64,000 bases of DNA from CAWINY01 sp963837635 (GCA_963837635.1 CAWINY010000007.1:1178001-1242000); one strand, 5' to 3'. Counted from the first letter of the stretch, positions 17,254-25,508 are shown. Program-made: numbers and translations. The notes: generated from the sequence alone by a model not told the origin.

Positions 17254-18951
17254 ATGGTGTCGCTACAGCCCAAACTGAACCTCAAGGTCACGCAGAAGCA
17301 GATCTTGACTCCCGGCTTGGTGCAGATGGTGAGCGTGCTGGCGCTCAACAAGCTTGAGCTGCGGGACATGATCACCGCCGAAATGGTGGAGAATCCGGTT
17401 CTGGAGGAACTGGAGGACTCGGTGCCGCTGTTGGACGAGAGCGCCCGGCGCGAGGAAGAGCGGAACGAGGCTCCCGACGCCGAGGTCGGCCGCGGCGAAA
17501 AGACCGACTCCTTCGAGGAAATCGACTTCGGCTCCTTCTTCCGCGAGTATCTCGATCCCGGCTTCAAGAGTCCGGAGATGGAGGTGGTGGAGCGCCCCTC
17601 CTTTGAGAACTTCCTGTCGCGACCCAGCACCCTGACCGATCATCTGATGTGGCAACTCGGCGCCATGAGCGTCAAGGCCGATGTAGCCGAGGCCGCCGAA
17701 CTCATCATCGGGAACCTGAGCGAAGAGGGTTATCTGACCGCCAGCGACGAGGAGTTGCTGGCTGCCGCCTATCCGCGAGCCGTGAGCAGCGTTGGCAATG
17801 GCAATGGCGTTGGCAACGGCGCTGGCGCCGCCGAGCCAATCTCACCGGGTGTTCTGCCCGAAGCCGCGATAGCGGTAGCTGCGAACGCGTCGCCCTGTGG
17901 GGCAACGGAACGCGAACTCCCGGCCGGCGTACAGCCCGGTCCTTCGCTGGTGACTACGCCGCCGGTGCATCCGCCGCTGTTCGACGAGCGCGCCTTGCAA
18001 CAGGCGCTGGAATTGGTGCAGCAAATGGACCCGCCCGGCGTTGGCGCTCGCACTTTGCGCGAATGTCTGCTGGCGCAGCTTAAGTATCACCTGGCGATTC
18101 ACGAGCGCCAGAAAGCCCGCACCGGCGAAAACGGCGCCACCGACGAGATCCTGGCCGATGCCTACAGGATCGTGGACCAACATCTGCGGCAGGTCGAGAA
18201 CAAGCAGTTCAAGGAGATCGCCAAGGCGCTCGGCCGGCCGGTGGAGGCCGTGCAGCAGGCGCTGGACTACATCCGCACCCTCGATCCCAAGCCCGGCCTG
18301 CGCTATAACAAGGGCGAAGCCCGGCTGATTGAGCCGGACGTGGCTTTCGTCAAACAGGGAGACGAGTACCTCGCGCTCCTCAACGACGACGATGTCCCGC
18401 AACTGCGGCTCAGCCCGACCTATCGCCACCTGCTGAACCGCGAGACCGCCGAGAAGGACGTCCGCAATTACGTAAAAGAAAAGTACAAATCCGCCATCCA
18501 ACTCATCAAGAACATCGAGCAGCGCAAGCAGACGATTTTGAAGGTCTGCTACGCCATTATCGGTCGCCAGCGTGAATTTCTCGACAAAGGGATCGATCAA
18601 CTGAAGCCGATGATGATCAAGGAAGTGGCGGAAGAGATCGGCGTGCATCCCTCCACCGTGAGCCGCGCGGTGGCCAACAAGTACGCCCACACGGCGCAAG
18701 GCGTCTTCGAGCTCCGCTATTTCTTCAGCGAGAGCGTCAATGGCCCGGAAGGGGGCGGCACTTCGCTGCTCATCCTCAAGCGCCGGGTCAAGAAGCTCAT
18801 CGAGGAGGAAGATCCCACCCGGCCGTTGACGGACGAGCAGATCACCCGCATCCTCCAATCGCAGGGCATCCAGGTCACTCGTCGGACGGTAGCAAAATAT
18901 CGGGAGGACATGCGAATCCCGAGTACGCATCAAAGAAGAGTGAAGAAGTAG
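17254..18951 (+). CDS. rpoN: RNA polymerase sigma-54 factor
   Basis: Sigma-54 recognises -24/-12 promoters and needs AAA+ activators. Region I is LKVTQKQILTPGLVQMVSVLALNKLEL, an acidic region II follows, then core-binding helices (LQQALELVQQMDPPGVGARTLRECL, DYIRTLDPKPGLRYN). The C-terminal DNA-binding part has the HTH (IGVHPSTVSRAVANKY) and an RpoN box, RRTVAKYRE, near residue 545. Residues of about 175-235 form an Ala/Gly-rich linker longer than in E. coli, accounting for the 565-residue length. It is preceded by GGAGAGAGA. Confidence 0.96.
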   Translation: MVSLQPKLNLKVTQKQILTPGLVQMVSVLALNKLELRDMITAEMVENPVLEELEDSVPLLDESARREEERNEAPDAEVGRGEKTDSFEEIDFGSFFREYLDPGFKSPEMEVVERPSFENFLSRPSTLTDHLMWQLGAMSVKADVAEAAELIIGNLSEEGYLTASDEELLAAAYPRAVSSVGNGNGVGNGAGAAEPISPGVLPEAAIAVAANASPCGATERELPAGVQPGPSLVTTPPVHPPLFDERALQQALELVQQMDPPGVGARTLRECLLAQLKYHLAIHERQKARTGENGATDEILADAYRIVDQHLRQVENKQFKEIAKALGRPVEAVQQALDYIRTLDPKPGLRYNKGEARLIEPDVAFVKQGDEYLALLNDDDVPQLRLSPTYRHLLNRETAEKDVRNYVKEKYKSAIQLIKNIEQRKQTILKVCYAIIGRQREFLDKGIDQLKPMMIKEVAEEIGVHPSTVSRAVANKYAHTAQGVFELRYFFSESVNGPEGGGTSLLILKRRVKKLIEEEDPTRPLTDEQITRILQSQGIQVTRRTVAKYREDMRIPSTHQRRVKK

Positions 18952-19233
18952 CTGTAGTACGCGGTTCCTGAAGTCCAGTGGACCGGGACTACCGACGAGG
19001 GCCAATCGCCTATCGGGCCGCTCTTCCGGCAAACTGGCTAGAGGGACAGGCCGCACGGGCCATTTTTCTTTGGGCCTCCTAAGGAGCTAGGGTTCCAGGG
19101 AGCGCGAAGCGTTTCTTGGAGCCGTCGAAGCTCTCGCTGGATGCGCTCAACCCGTGTTGGCCAGGTGGTGAACCCATCCCGCGGTCCGCACCGGCGACGG
19201 GCGGGACGGCGGGTTTTTTAGGAGGGGCGTTCG
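18952..19233 (+). other. rpoN-hpf intergenic leader, possibly structured
   Basis: A GC-rich 282-bp gap with two T-rich-ended hairpin candidates: GGCCGCACGGGCC followed by ATTTTTCTTT near 19050-19072, and TCCCGC...GCGGGA followed by GGCGGGTTTTTT near 19175-19220. The latter sits just before the hpf ribosome site (AGGAGGGG). This could be an attenuator or a small RNA. I cannot match it to a known RNA family. Confidence 0.35.
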
Positions 19234-19833
19234 ATGAACGTAGAATACACCGGCCGGCAATATGAAATCACTCCCGCAATCCGCAAACAGGTCGAGCATG
19301 GCCTGACGAAACTCACCAAGATCCTGGGCGATAACTTCGAAAGCAAAGTGGTGCTGGCCAATGAAAAGCACCGCAGCATCGCCGACATCACGGTGACCAG
19401 CGGCAACCGCAATCCCATCGTCGGCCTCGTTGAGGCGACCGATATGCTTTCGGCGGTCAGCGGGGCCTTGGAGCGGATCGAGCGCCAGGCGCTCAAAAGC
19501 AAAGGGCGTTCGCGAAATCTAAAACGCCAGCCGAAGGACAAATGGGCTCCGGCAGAGGTTACGCCTGCCGGATTGCAGGTGGCCGTGGGTGCCACCGCGT
19601 CCACCGCGGTGCCGGTTGCGGTACACAGCTTCCCGGCGGTGGCGCGCATCACCGAGGCGCACGTGGTCAAGACCAACCAGCCGGTCGCGCTGCGGCCCAT
19701 GACGCTGGAGGAAGCGGTCAAAGAGGCTGAATTCCGCGATCATGAGGTTTTCGTCTTCCGCGATCCGGAGGGCCGGGTGAAGATTCTGCACCGCAAAAAG
19801 GACGGCAAGGTGGAGCTGATCGAAGCGCCGTAA
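19234..19833 (+). CDS. hpf: Ribosome hibernation-promoting factor, long form
   Basis: A 199-residue long HPF. The N-terminal YfiA fold is MNVEYTGRQYEITPAIRKQVE with a helix NFESKVVLANEKHRSIADI. A variable linker follows. The C-terminal dimerisation domain is PVALRPMTLEEAVKEAEFRDHEVFVFRD...VKILHRKKDGKVELIE. Long HPF drives formation of inactive 100S ribosome dimers in stationary phase. The strong ribosome site AGGAGGGG precedes the ATG. Its position after rpoN is the conserved order. Confidence 0.96.
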   Translation: MNVEYTGRQYEITPAIRKQVEHGLTKLTKILGDNFESKVVLANEKHRSIADITVTSGNRNPIVGLVEATDMLSAVSGALERIERQALKSKGRSRNLKRQPKDKWAPAEVTPAGLQVAVGATASTAVPVAVHSFPAVARITEAHVVKTNQPVALRPMTLEEAVKEAEFRDHEVFVFRDPEGRVKILHRKKDGKVELIEAP

Positions 19834-19873
19834 AGCCGTGGCCAGTGGTCGGTAGTCACAGAGAGTAGGGTGA

Positions 19874-19900
19874 ACGGGGCACGCTCAGCGTGCCCCGTTT
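19874..19900 (+). terminator. Rho-independent terminator after hpf
   Basis: ACGGGGCACGCTCAGCGTGCCCCGTTT is a 12-bp-stem hairpin ending in T residues, 41 bp after the hpf stop. Confidence 0.85.
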
Positions 19901-20280
19901 GTCATTTCCCATGTTATAAGCGGCATCAGGATCATCATTCCAGCCCGGATGCACCACAGGGAGAGCACTTTTTTGTAGCATTGCCGGAAGTGACTGGATT
20001 ACACTACCCGCCAACTTGTCGGACATGAGCAGCCCCCTTTTGTCGAGATTCCGAAATCTCGTGCGGCTAGATCCGCGTGCAATCAGCCAGCTGCTGATCC
20101 TCAGCGTTCTTCTGCTGGCCTGTAATACCAAGATCATCGGGGAAATCTCTCCTTCCCGCCAGCAGCGGCTGGTCATCCGATCCCTGAAACTTATTGCCGA
20201 GTACGATAGCCAGCACCGGATGCGCCGCCCCCGGCGCACGGTTCGATGGCGTGATTCGTGGGGCGGTACAGTCAGTCATA
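19901..20280. other. Gene-free stretch upstream of the kinase-like operon
   Basis: No convincing gene. A plus-strand frame from 20016 (LDPRAISQLLILSVLLLACN...) resembles a short hydrophobic peptide, but it runs into the structured leader and loses protein-like composition. I leave it unannotated. Promoters of the downstream operon probably lie in this stretch. Confidence 0.4.
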
Positions 20281-20411
20281 TAGGCGCCGGCGGAAGTGCT
20301 TGCGGAGCCGGCGTTGCGGGAACTCCGCCGTGCACGGCGGAGTCGGCGTTGATCCCGCGGGGCTTCGGCCTTGCGGGGGGCGCCGCGCCGGATGAAATCT
20401 CAACCGGCGGG
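20281..20411 (+). promoter_or_regulatory. Highly structured 5' leader of the kinase-like operon
   Basis: Very GC-rich and full of inverted repeats. The perfect hairpin ACTCCGCCG-TGCA-CGGCGGAGT lies at about 20321-20342, the stem-loop CCCGCGGGGCTTCGGCCTTGCGGG at about 20355-20378, and GGCGCCGGCGG / CCGGCGGG bracket the whole. It ends about 40 bp before the ATG. It may be a regulatory leader RNA, or a palindromic repeat. Confidence 0.45.
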
Positions 20412-20441
20412 AAAGCTGGGTACATATAAAGCTGTACATAT
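20412..20441 (+). repeat. Short direct repeat at the operon start
   Basis: AAAGCTGGGTACATAT is followed at once by AAAGCTGTACATAT, just before the GAGGA ribosome site and the ATG at 20451. The repeated element could be an operator or a duplicated -10-like sequence. Confidence 0.5.
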
Positions 20442-20450
20442 GAGGACTCT

Positions 20451-21290
20451 ATGGCATTAATCCTAATATCCCGAGGCTCTTTTTCCGGGGGACAACTCAT
20501 CAGCCAATGCCTCTCGAAGATGGCGGGTATCACCTGCCTGACGCGCGAGGACCTGCTGGCTTCCGTCAATCGCCACGGCGAGCTGGCCCACAAGGTGGCT
20601 GCAGCCGTCCCGAATGCGGCGCAGAATTACCGCGAATTCAGCGCCCTGCGGCGTCCCTACAAAATCCTGATGCAACAGGCTCTGCTGGATTACGCGCGCC
20701 AGGGCCCGATCGCCTATTTCGGCTATGCGGGTCACCTGCTACTGCCCGATATCCCCCATATCCTGCGGGTGCGGATCATCGCTTCGCTGGCCGTGCGGAT
20801 GAAGATGATGATGGAGCGAGAGAAGATCAGCGAAGCGGAGGCGCGGGCCAAAATCCGTGAGCAGGACGAGGAACGCAACCGCTGGACCCGCTTCATGTAT
20901 GGCAAGAGTTTGCGCGATCTGGAACAGTTCGACATGTGTCTCAACGTGAGCCGCCTGACCTTTTCCACTGCCTGCCATACCTTGTGGCAGCTGGCGCAGC
21001 AGGCGGATTTCGAGACCACGCCGGATTCGCTGACCGCCATCGAGAACCATTGCCTCTCCATCAACGTCTTGGCTGCCCTGGTGACCGATCCCCGAACTAA
21101 TGAAATGGAAATTGGGGCCACGGCACAGGATGGATGCGTCTCCCTCGAAGGCCCCTACTTAGAGGAAGCTGAGGCGGCGGTAGTTCAGGAAATCGCCCGG
21201 GCGGTGCCCGGGGTCAAACAAATTAACTATACCGAGGGCTATGCCCCCCCCGCGGAATTTGCGGAGGTGACGGCAGGAGGCGAGTCATGA
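20451..21290 (+). CDS. Cytidylate kinase-like protein with C-terminal BON-like domain
   Basis: A 279-residue protein. The N terminus ILISRGSFSGGQLISQCLSK is the degenerate P-loop of the cytidylate kinase-like family (PF13189 type). GPIAYFGYAGHLLLPDIPHILRVRIIAS, EEARAKIREQDEERNRWTRF-type LID residues and FDMCLNVSRLTF match the family order. Residues of about 200-265 (INVLAALVTDPRTNEMEIGA, GCVSLEGPYLEEAEAAVV, PGVKQINY) look like a BON domain, usually linked to membranes or ligand binding. The gene overlaps the next by 4 bp (ATGA), so the two products are probably translationally coupled. Substrate unknown. A GAGGA ribosome site precedes the ATG. Confidence 0.8.
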   Translation: MALILISRGSFSGGQLISQCLSKMAGITCLTREDLLASVNRHGELAHKVAAAVPNAAQNYREFSALRRPYKILMQQALLDYARQGPIAYFGYAGHLLLPDIPHILRVRIIASLAVRMKMMMEREKISEAEARAKIREQDEERNRWTRFMYGKSLRDLEQFDMCLNVSRLTFSTACHTLWQLAQQADFETTPDSLTAIENHCLSINVLAALVTDPRTNEMEIGATAQDGCVSLEGPYLEEAEAAVVQEIARAVPGVKQINYTEGYAPPAEFAEVTAGGES

Positions 21291-22318
21291 GCAACGGCGA
21301 TACAAGCGCGCTCAATCCGCAGGCGCTGGATGATATCAAGGCGACCCTGCTGAAAAGTGCGGGGTACGAAGAACAACAAGTGGAGTTGATCCGCGAGCAG
21401 AACGAGCTGGCCAAGCACCGCACGGCGACCACCTCGAACTTGTTGCGCTTCTCTTCGGAAACCGCCAAATACACGGAAGACCAGACCGCCATGGCGCGCG
21501 AACGTACGTCGTTGACCCGCGCCCAGACCAAGCTGTCGACGCGCTCGACCGAGTTGTCCGTCCTGCGCACGGACTTTGCCCGGGAACGCACGGCCATGGC
21601 CGAGCAGCGGACGAATGTCGCCCTCTTTCGTACGGAGCTGGCGCGCGAACGCACCCGCCTGGGACTGCTGCGCACCGACTTGGCAAGGAAACGCACCTCC
21701 TTGGCTGAGGGGCGCACAGGTCTGGCGCGGCAACGCACCGAGTTGGCTGAAGGTCGCACTGGCTTGGCACGGCAGCGTACCGAGCTAGCCGAAGGTCGTA
21801 CCGGCTTGGCACGGCAGCGTACCGAGCTAGCCGAAGGTCGTACCGGCTTGGCACGGCAGCGTACCGAGCTAGCCGAAGGTCGTACCGGCTTGGCACGGCA
21901 GCGTACTGAGTTGGCGAATCAGCGTACCGGGCTTTCGGTTACCCGTACCGACTTGGCCCGGGAGCGCAACACCCTGGCCGAAACGCGTACCACACTCTCA
22001 AACAAGCGCACCGACCTGGCTACCAATCGCACCCTGCGTGCCCGCACGCGTACGCGCATGTCCCTGCAACGTACGCATCTGGCACGGGGAAGAACCTATT
22101 TGGCGATCATCCGCACAGGGCTGGCTTTCTTTGCTATGGGCCTTACCCTGTTCCGGTATTTCGGGGTTTCCCGGTGGAGTATCTTCGATGGCTTACTGAT
22201 GATTTTTAGCGCAATGATGCTTGTTTATGGCAGCAAGGGATACTACCACTCGCACCGGATGGACCAGACGTATGGCCAGTTGCTGGCCACCGATGCCGGT
22301 TTCACTGATTTGGGCTGA
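21287..22318 (+). CDS. Arg-Thr heptad-repeat protein with DUF202-like membrane domain
   Basis: A 343-residue protein. From about residue 40 to 275 almost every seventh position starts an RT (x-L-A-x-x-R-T-x) unit. These form about 30 heptads, including four perfect LARQRTELAEGRTG 14-mers. The C-terminal part (HLARGRTYLAIIRTGLAFF, then two hydrophobic spans with RYFG between) matches the DUF202/YidH pattern ERTxLAxxRTxLA, which itself contains the same heptad. The protein therefore looks like a DUF202 membrane anchor with its RT motif amplified into a long helical rod. No enzymatic motif is visible. Its role is unknown; coupling to the kinase-like gene suggests a shared complex. Confidence 0.85.
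   Translation: MSNGDTSALNPQALDDIKATLLKSAGYEEQQVELIREQNELAKHRTATTSNLLRFSSETAKYTEDQTAMARERTSLTRAQTKLSTRSTELSVLRTDFARERTAMAEQRTNVALFRTELARERTRLGLLRTDLARKRTSLAEGRTGLARQRTELAEGRTGLARQRTELAEGRTGLARQRTELAEGRTGLARQRTELAEGRTGLARQRTELANQRTGLSVTRTDLARERNTLAETRTTLSNKRTDLATNRTLRARTRTRMSLQRTHLARGRTYLAIIRTGLAFFAMGLTLFRYFGVSRWSIFDGLLMIFSAMMLVYGSKGYYHSHRMDQTYGQLLATDAGFTDLG
21719..21928 (+). repeat. Five tandem 42-bp repeats inside the heptad gene
   Basis: Five consecutive 42-bp units encode LARQRTELAEGRTG-type 14-mers (spans 21719-21760, 21761-21802, 21803-21844, 21845-21886 and 21887-21928). Units 2-4 are identical base for base, including wobble positions. The first and last are diverged. This implies recent expansion by slippage or unequal recombination. 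Confidence 0.95.
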
Positions 22319-22348
22319 ATATACAGCTTGTAGTGAACCAGAAGCAGC

Positions 22349-22372
22349 GAGGGCGCCGGAGACGGCGCCCTC
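22349..22372 (+). terminator. Hairpin after the heptad-repeat gene
   Basis: GAGGGCGCCGGAGACGGCGCCCTC is a strong hairpin 31 bp after the stop. No long T-run follows, so termination efficiency is uncertain. Confidence 0.6.
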
Positions 22373-22470
22373 CCCTGCTATTGAGGCGCGGGAAGATCGC
22401 GAGTCGGGCACACCTGCGTCACAATTTCCCAAACCGAATTAGCAAATCATAGAAAATAAAGAAGAAATTC

Positions 22471-22957
22471 GCAGCCGGACCTGTAAGCCGAATTCTGTCC
22501 GCCGGATTGCTCCGGTTGGACGGCCATTCCTCTTGGCCCCGCATTACTGCGGGGCTCCAGCGACCTACCCGGAACTTCCACCCCGTTCCTTTCCAAGCAG
22601 CGCGGTGCGCCGGGTTGAGAAGGAATGGGGGCCCGTCTGGGCTGGCGCGCCGAGCCGGCACGCGCCGGGATCACTCCCGAACTTGTCCCCTATTTGGTCT
22701 TGCTCCGTGTGGGGTTTACCCTGCCCCGTCCATTACTGGGCGGGCGGTGCGCTCTTACCGCACCTTTTCACCCTTACCGCATTGCTGCGGCGGTATGTTT
22801 TCTGTGGCACTTGCCGTGAACTGAGCTTAAACCCAGCCCCCCGGACGTTATCCGGCACACTGCTCTGCGGAGTTCGGACTTTCCTCCAGCCAGGGGCACA
22901 GCACGGAATAAACCGCCGTTTGCCGCCAGCCAGCGACCGTCCGGTCCGGCCACGAAC
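22471..22957 (-). ncRNA. rnpB: RNase P RNA, bacterial type A
   Basis: The minus strand carries the RNase P hallmarks in order: a P1 arm GCCGGACC pairing with the 3' GGTCCGGC, GGACGGTCGCTGGC, the universal GAGGAAAGTCCGAACTCC, ACAGAAAACATACCGCC, AAGGGTGAAAAGGTGCGGTAAGAGCGCACC, the CAGGGTAAACCCC region, and the 3' GACAGAATTCGGCTTACAGG. It is the ribozyme that matures tRNA 5' ends. End positions are estimated from the P1 pairing and from the TATAAT promoter box just upstream. Confidence 0.95.
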
Positions 22958-22963
22958 ATCCCC

Positions 22964-22969
22964 ATTATA
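22964..22969 (-). promoter_or_regulatory. -10 box of rnpB
   Basis: A perfect TATAAT on the minus strand, 7 bp before the inferred rnpB 5' end. No good -35 hexamer is seen at the usual distance. Confidence 0.7.
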
Positions 22970-22991
22970 GCGTTCCGCCCCTTGCAAGAGA

Positions 22992-23072
22992 TAACAACGG
23001 ATTGAGACGGATCTAAACGGATTTCTTGAGAGAAATCTCTGATCCGTCTGAATCCGTTTCAATCCGTTGTTA
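22992..23072. repeat. 80-bp palindrome upstream of rnpB
   Basis: An almost complete inverted repeat with outer arms TAACAACGGATTGA / TCAATCCGTTGTTA (small mismatches inside), continuing as GACGGATC / GATCCGTC around a GAGAGAAATCTCT core. It lies between tatA and rnpB. It could terminate tatA transcription or be a mobile palindrome. Confidence 0.75.
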
Positions 23073-23180
23073 AGAGTCTGTCGTTAAGAAACGAGCGGAA
23101 ATGAGAAAGGCGCCACGCGGTGATCGAACGACATCGCGTGGCGCCTTAGGAAAACGATTGCGGAGGCCGAATGAGCTTCG

Positions 23181-23375
23181 CTACGACTTGGCTTCGGTCG
23201 TCGGCTTGGTCTCTGGGTTCTCGGTATTCGTGTTCTCGGAGAGGCCGCTCTTGAAACCGCGAATGCCGTCGCCCAGCGCCTTGCCCAGTTCGGGGATCCG
23301 CTTAGGGCCGAACAGGAACACGGCAATGATCAGGATGACCATCAGGTGCATCGGCTGGAAAAGACCTTCAAACAT
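23181..23375 (-). CDS. tatA: Sec-independent translocase subunit TatA/TatE
   Basis: A 64-residue Tat pore component that exports folded twin-arginine proteins. It has one N-terminal membrane helix (LMVILIIAVFLFGPKRIPELGKALGDGIRGFKSGL) with the conserved FGPKRIPELGKALG hinge/amphipathic segment and a charged tail. No tatBC is adjacent. A TatA/E/B subgroup distinction is made only from the short tail. Confidence 0.93.
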   Translation of the reverse strand: MFEGLFQPMHLMVILIIAVFLFGPKRIPELGKALGDGIRGFKSGLSENTNTENPETKPTTEAKS

Positions 23376-23514
23376 TCAGAAACCTCCAACCCCCGCTTAG
23401 ATGCGCAACCATGCCGTTCAGACGCTGAGGCGGTCTGCACTGCGAGAGTTATCGATTATGTTAACCCTTATGGACCGCAGGCGCAAGACCCGTCAAGCCG
23501 CCCCTGCCGCAGCT

Positions 23515-23703
23515 TCAACTGCGATTGGCTGTCGCCTTCCAATAGGGACGTGGCGGGGTGGGACCACCCACGGGTGCGACCAAAGCGGGCTTGTTTTCCT
23601 CGTCCGCCTCCTTCTCGCGCGGCCAATAGCTTAATGGCACCGGGGGTTGGCAAGCGCAGGGAGCGTCGGGCGTGTTCTTTGAATTGCACTTCGGACAGAT
23701 CAT
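23515..23703 (-). CDS. Small zinc-ribbon-like protein
   Basis: 62 residues beginning MICPKCNSKNTPDAPCAC, followed by a Pro-rich tail ending YWKATANRS. CxxC plus CxC could bind one zinc. The start is supported by a strong AGGAGGTG ribosome site 5 bases upstream. A longer overlapping ORF in another frame lacks this support. Function unknown. Confidence 0.6.
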   Translation of the reverse strand: MICPKCNSKNTPDAPCACQPPVPLSYWPREKEADEENKPALVAPVGGPTPPRPYWKATANRS

Positions 23704-23875
23704 TCCTGCACCTCCTCGCGACTGCTCTACACGATGCTCCGGAAGAGCGGGATAGGGAAGCGAAAATTTCTAATGGGGGCGATAAGAAAAACCACGATGG
23801 GCGATCCCGCAAACCTAGGGTCCGGCGATCTGCTCAGCTATGCGTACATGGCAAGAGAGTAAACAATTGTGCGCT

Positions 23876-24559
23876 TCACCGTCTGGTCTCACCCTGAGAT
23901 TGCTTGTCGCAATAGATCATTTCGGATTCGATAGCGGAGAAGCGCTGCATCACGTCGTGCATGCGAAGCGCCATGTTCTGAATGGTCGCAATCTGCTCGC
24001 GCACGTCAGGCGAAAGCGTCCCCGGTTCCAGCAGCAGTAGTTCGGCGTTCCCCAGGACGGAGGTGAGCGCGTTGTTCACTCCGTGCCGCATCTCGAGCAT
24101 GTAGCGGCCCAGCGTTGCCTGACGCAGAACCTGGCTGGCAACCTGTTCGGCGTGGCGGGCGCGTGCGGTCGCTTCCACCCGCCGCAGCACCTCGCCGGCA
24201 AAGACGAGCAAACTTTCAGTCCACTCTTCCTGCATCCGCAGAAGGATGGCGCGAGGCTCGGCATGTTTGACTGCCTGCAGGACAGCAGGATTCGGATGGG
24301 CGAAGATAACCGGGCCCGCCTCGAGGGCGGCGACCGTGCGGATTTCTTGGGTCCCTTCAGGCGCGACATCAGCGCCGGATCCTGATGGGCTCGCCACGAA
24401 CGGTCCCACAATAGCCAGATCGTAGGGGCCGGGACCGGAGCCGTTCCAGACCACCCCATTCAGCACGGTGAGCTCCGGCACATTGCGCTCCGCCCGCCAG
24501 CGACTGAGCAGCGCACAGCAAAACTTCGGGTCTTCGCTAATGATGAGCACACCGGCCAT
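23876..24559 (-). CDS. Receiver-like protein with lone histidine-kinase DHp domain
   Basis: 227 residues. The N-terminal part starts MAGVLIISEDPKFCCALLSRW, like a response-regulator fold, but the phospho-Asp pattern is not convincing (DLAIVGPF). Residues of about 145-215 form a DHp-like helical pair, LGRYMLEMRHGVNNALTSVLGNAELLLL and then ATIQNMALRMHDVMQRFSAIE, with a candidate phospho-His in the H-box position (RHGVNN). There is no HATPase domain. It may be a phosphotransfer or dimerisation partner. The nearest kinase is not in view. Confidence 0.65.
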   Translation of the reverse strand: MAGVLIISEDPKFCCALLSRWRAERNVPELTVLNGVVWNGSGPGPYDLAIVGPFVASPSGSGADVAPEGTQEIRTVAALEAGPVIFAHPNPAVLQAVKHAEPRAILLRMQEEWTESLLVFAGEVLRRVEATARARHAEQVASQVLRQATLGRYMLEMRHGVNNALTSVLGNAELLLLEPGTLSPDVREQIATIQNMALRMHDVMQRFSAIESEMIYCDKQSQGETRR

Positions 24560-24718
24560 CGTTAATCTCTGGCTTCCAACTGCCTCGAAGACTGCTGATT
24601 ACGGATTTTCCTCCAGGCCATTCTTCAAACACGCAAAGCAACCATTCGCGTTCATCCGTGTCCTCATACGTAAAATCCGCGGTGAGTCATGTATCGAATC
24701 CGCGGTAAGCCTTGCGGC

Positions 24719-25219
24719 CTATCGCCCGACGATCCAATTGTGCAAGTCGCGATTGAAACGCGCGGCGTAGGCGACCGCCTCGCCTGCGTAGTGCGCGGCA
24801 ACGATGGTCGCCTCCACATCGAACGAGCGGTCGGAGTTATGGACGCGGACCGTTTCGCCGAATTCGACGGGAAGGCGGCAACTGAAGAAGACCTCGCGCG
24901 GCGTACCAAACTCCAGCACGGTTTGTTCCTCCGCTCCTTGGCCAGCCTGGACCTGAACCGGCAGGCGCACGGGGGTGACATCCTCAAAGAACCTTGCCAG
25001 CCGCCCCGCCAAACCCTCGATGTGTTCAGCTGCAGCCGAGCCGCCCCAACCACCGGTCGCCCGCCCAGATGAGACATTGGCGCTTGCCGGGAACCCCTGC
25101 GCGCTGCGCGCGCGTTGCGGATCGGCGTAGGTCAGAAATGCGTTATTGTCCGGCACACCCACCTCAATCCAAGACTGCGCTCTGAGCGCTCCCATGCTGC
25201 AGCCAGAGCAGTGAATCAT
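24719..25219 (-). CDS. Uncharacterised protein, possibly PilZ-like
   Basis: 166 residues; a start at 25195 is also possible. The C-terminal half (REVFFSCRLPVEFGETVRV, DVEATIVAAHYAGEAVAYAARF) has a beta-barrel pattern reminiscent of PilZ domains, but the RxxxR c-di-GMP motif is not evident. It is co-oriented with the receiver/DHp gene downstream. Function unknown. Confidence 0.5.
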   Translation of the reverse strand: MIHCSGCSMGALRAQSWIEVGVPDNNAFLTYADPQRARSAQGFPASANVSSGRATGGWGGSAAAEHIEGLAGRLARFFEDVTPVRLPVQVQAGQGAEEQTVLEFGTPREVFFSCRLPVEFGETVRVHNSDRSFDVEATIVAAHYAGEAVAYAARFNRDLHNWIVGR

Positions 25220-25508
25220 TACGCAGCGAAGAACTTGCTGTTGCCTTCAAGAGCAGTCCTTCGCTGCGCTCAGCGGCTAGGCGACAGGCTCAAACGAGCG
25301 CCAATCGCCTCGCCTTCCAATCAGGAGACAACTTCACGGGCACGAGCAGAACGTGTCTTGGCTTGTGCAAGTGGCACGCCAAACCGCGAAAGATCGTAAG
25401 TCTCTATTTTTCAGAGCTGCAGTTGCAGCTTGCAGGGCGCGGGGCGGTATCTCGTCTCAGTGTGAAACAAGCCAGAGAGGCTGTTTGATACGCGGCAGGG
25501 ACAGAAGG

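Noticed and set aside
20016..20429. A gene for a 137-residue protein upstream of the kinase-like operon
   Set aside because: Only the first ~60 codons look protein-like; the rest is translated hairpin, and no family is recognisable.
21719..21928. A CRISPR array
   Set aside because: The 42-bp units are contiguous with no spacers and encode perfect heptads, so this is a coding tandem repeat.
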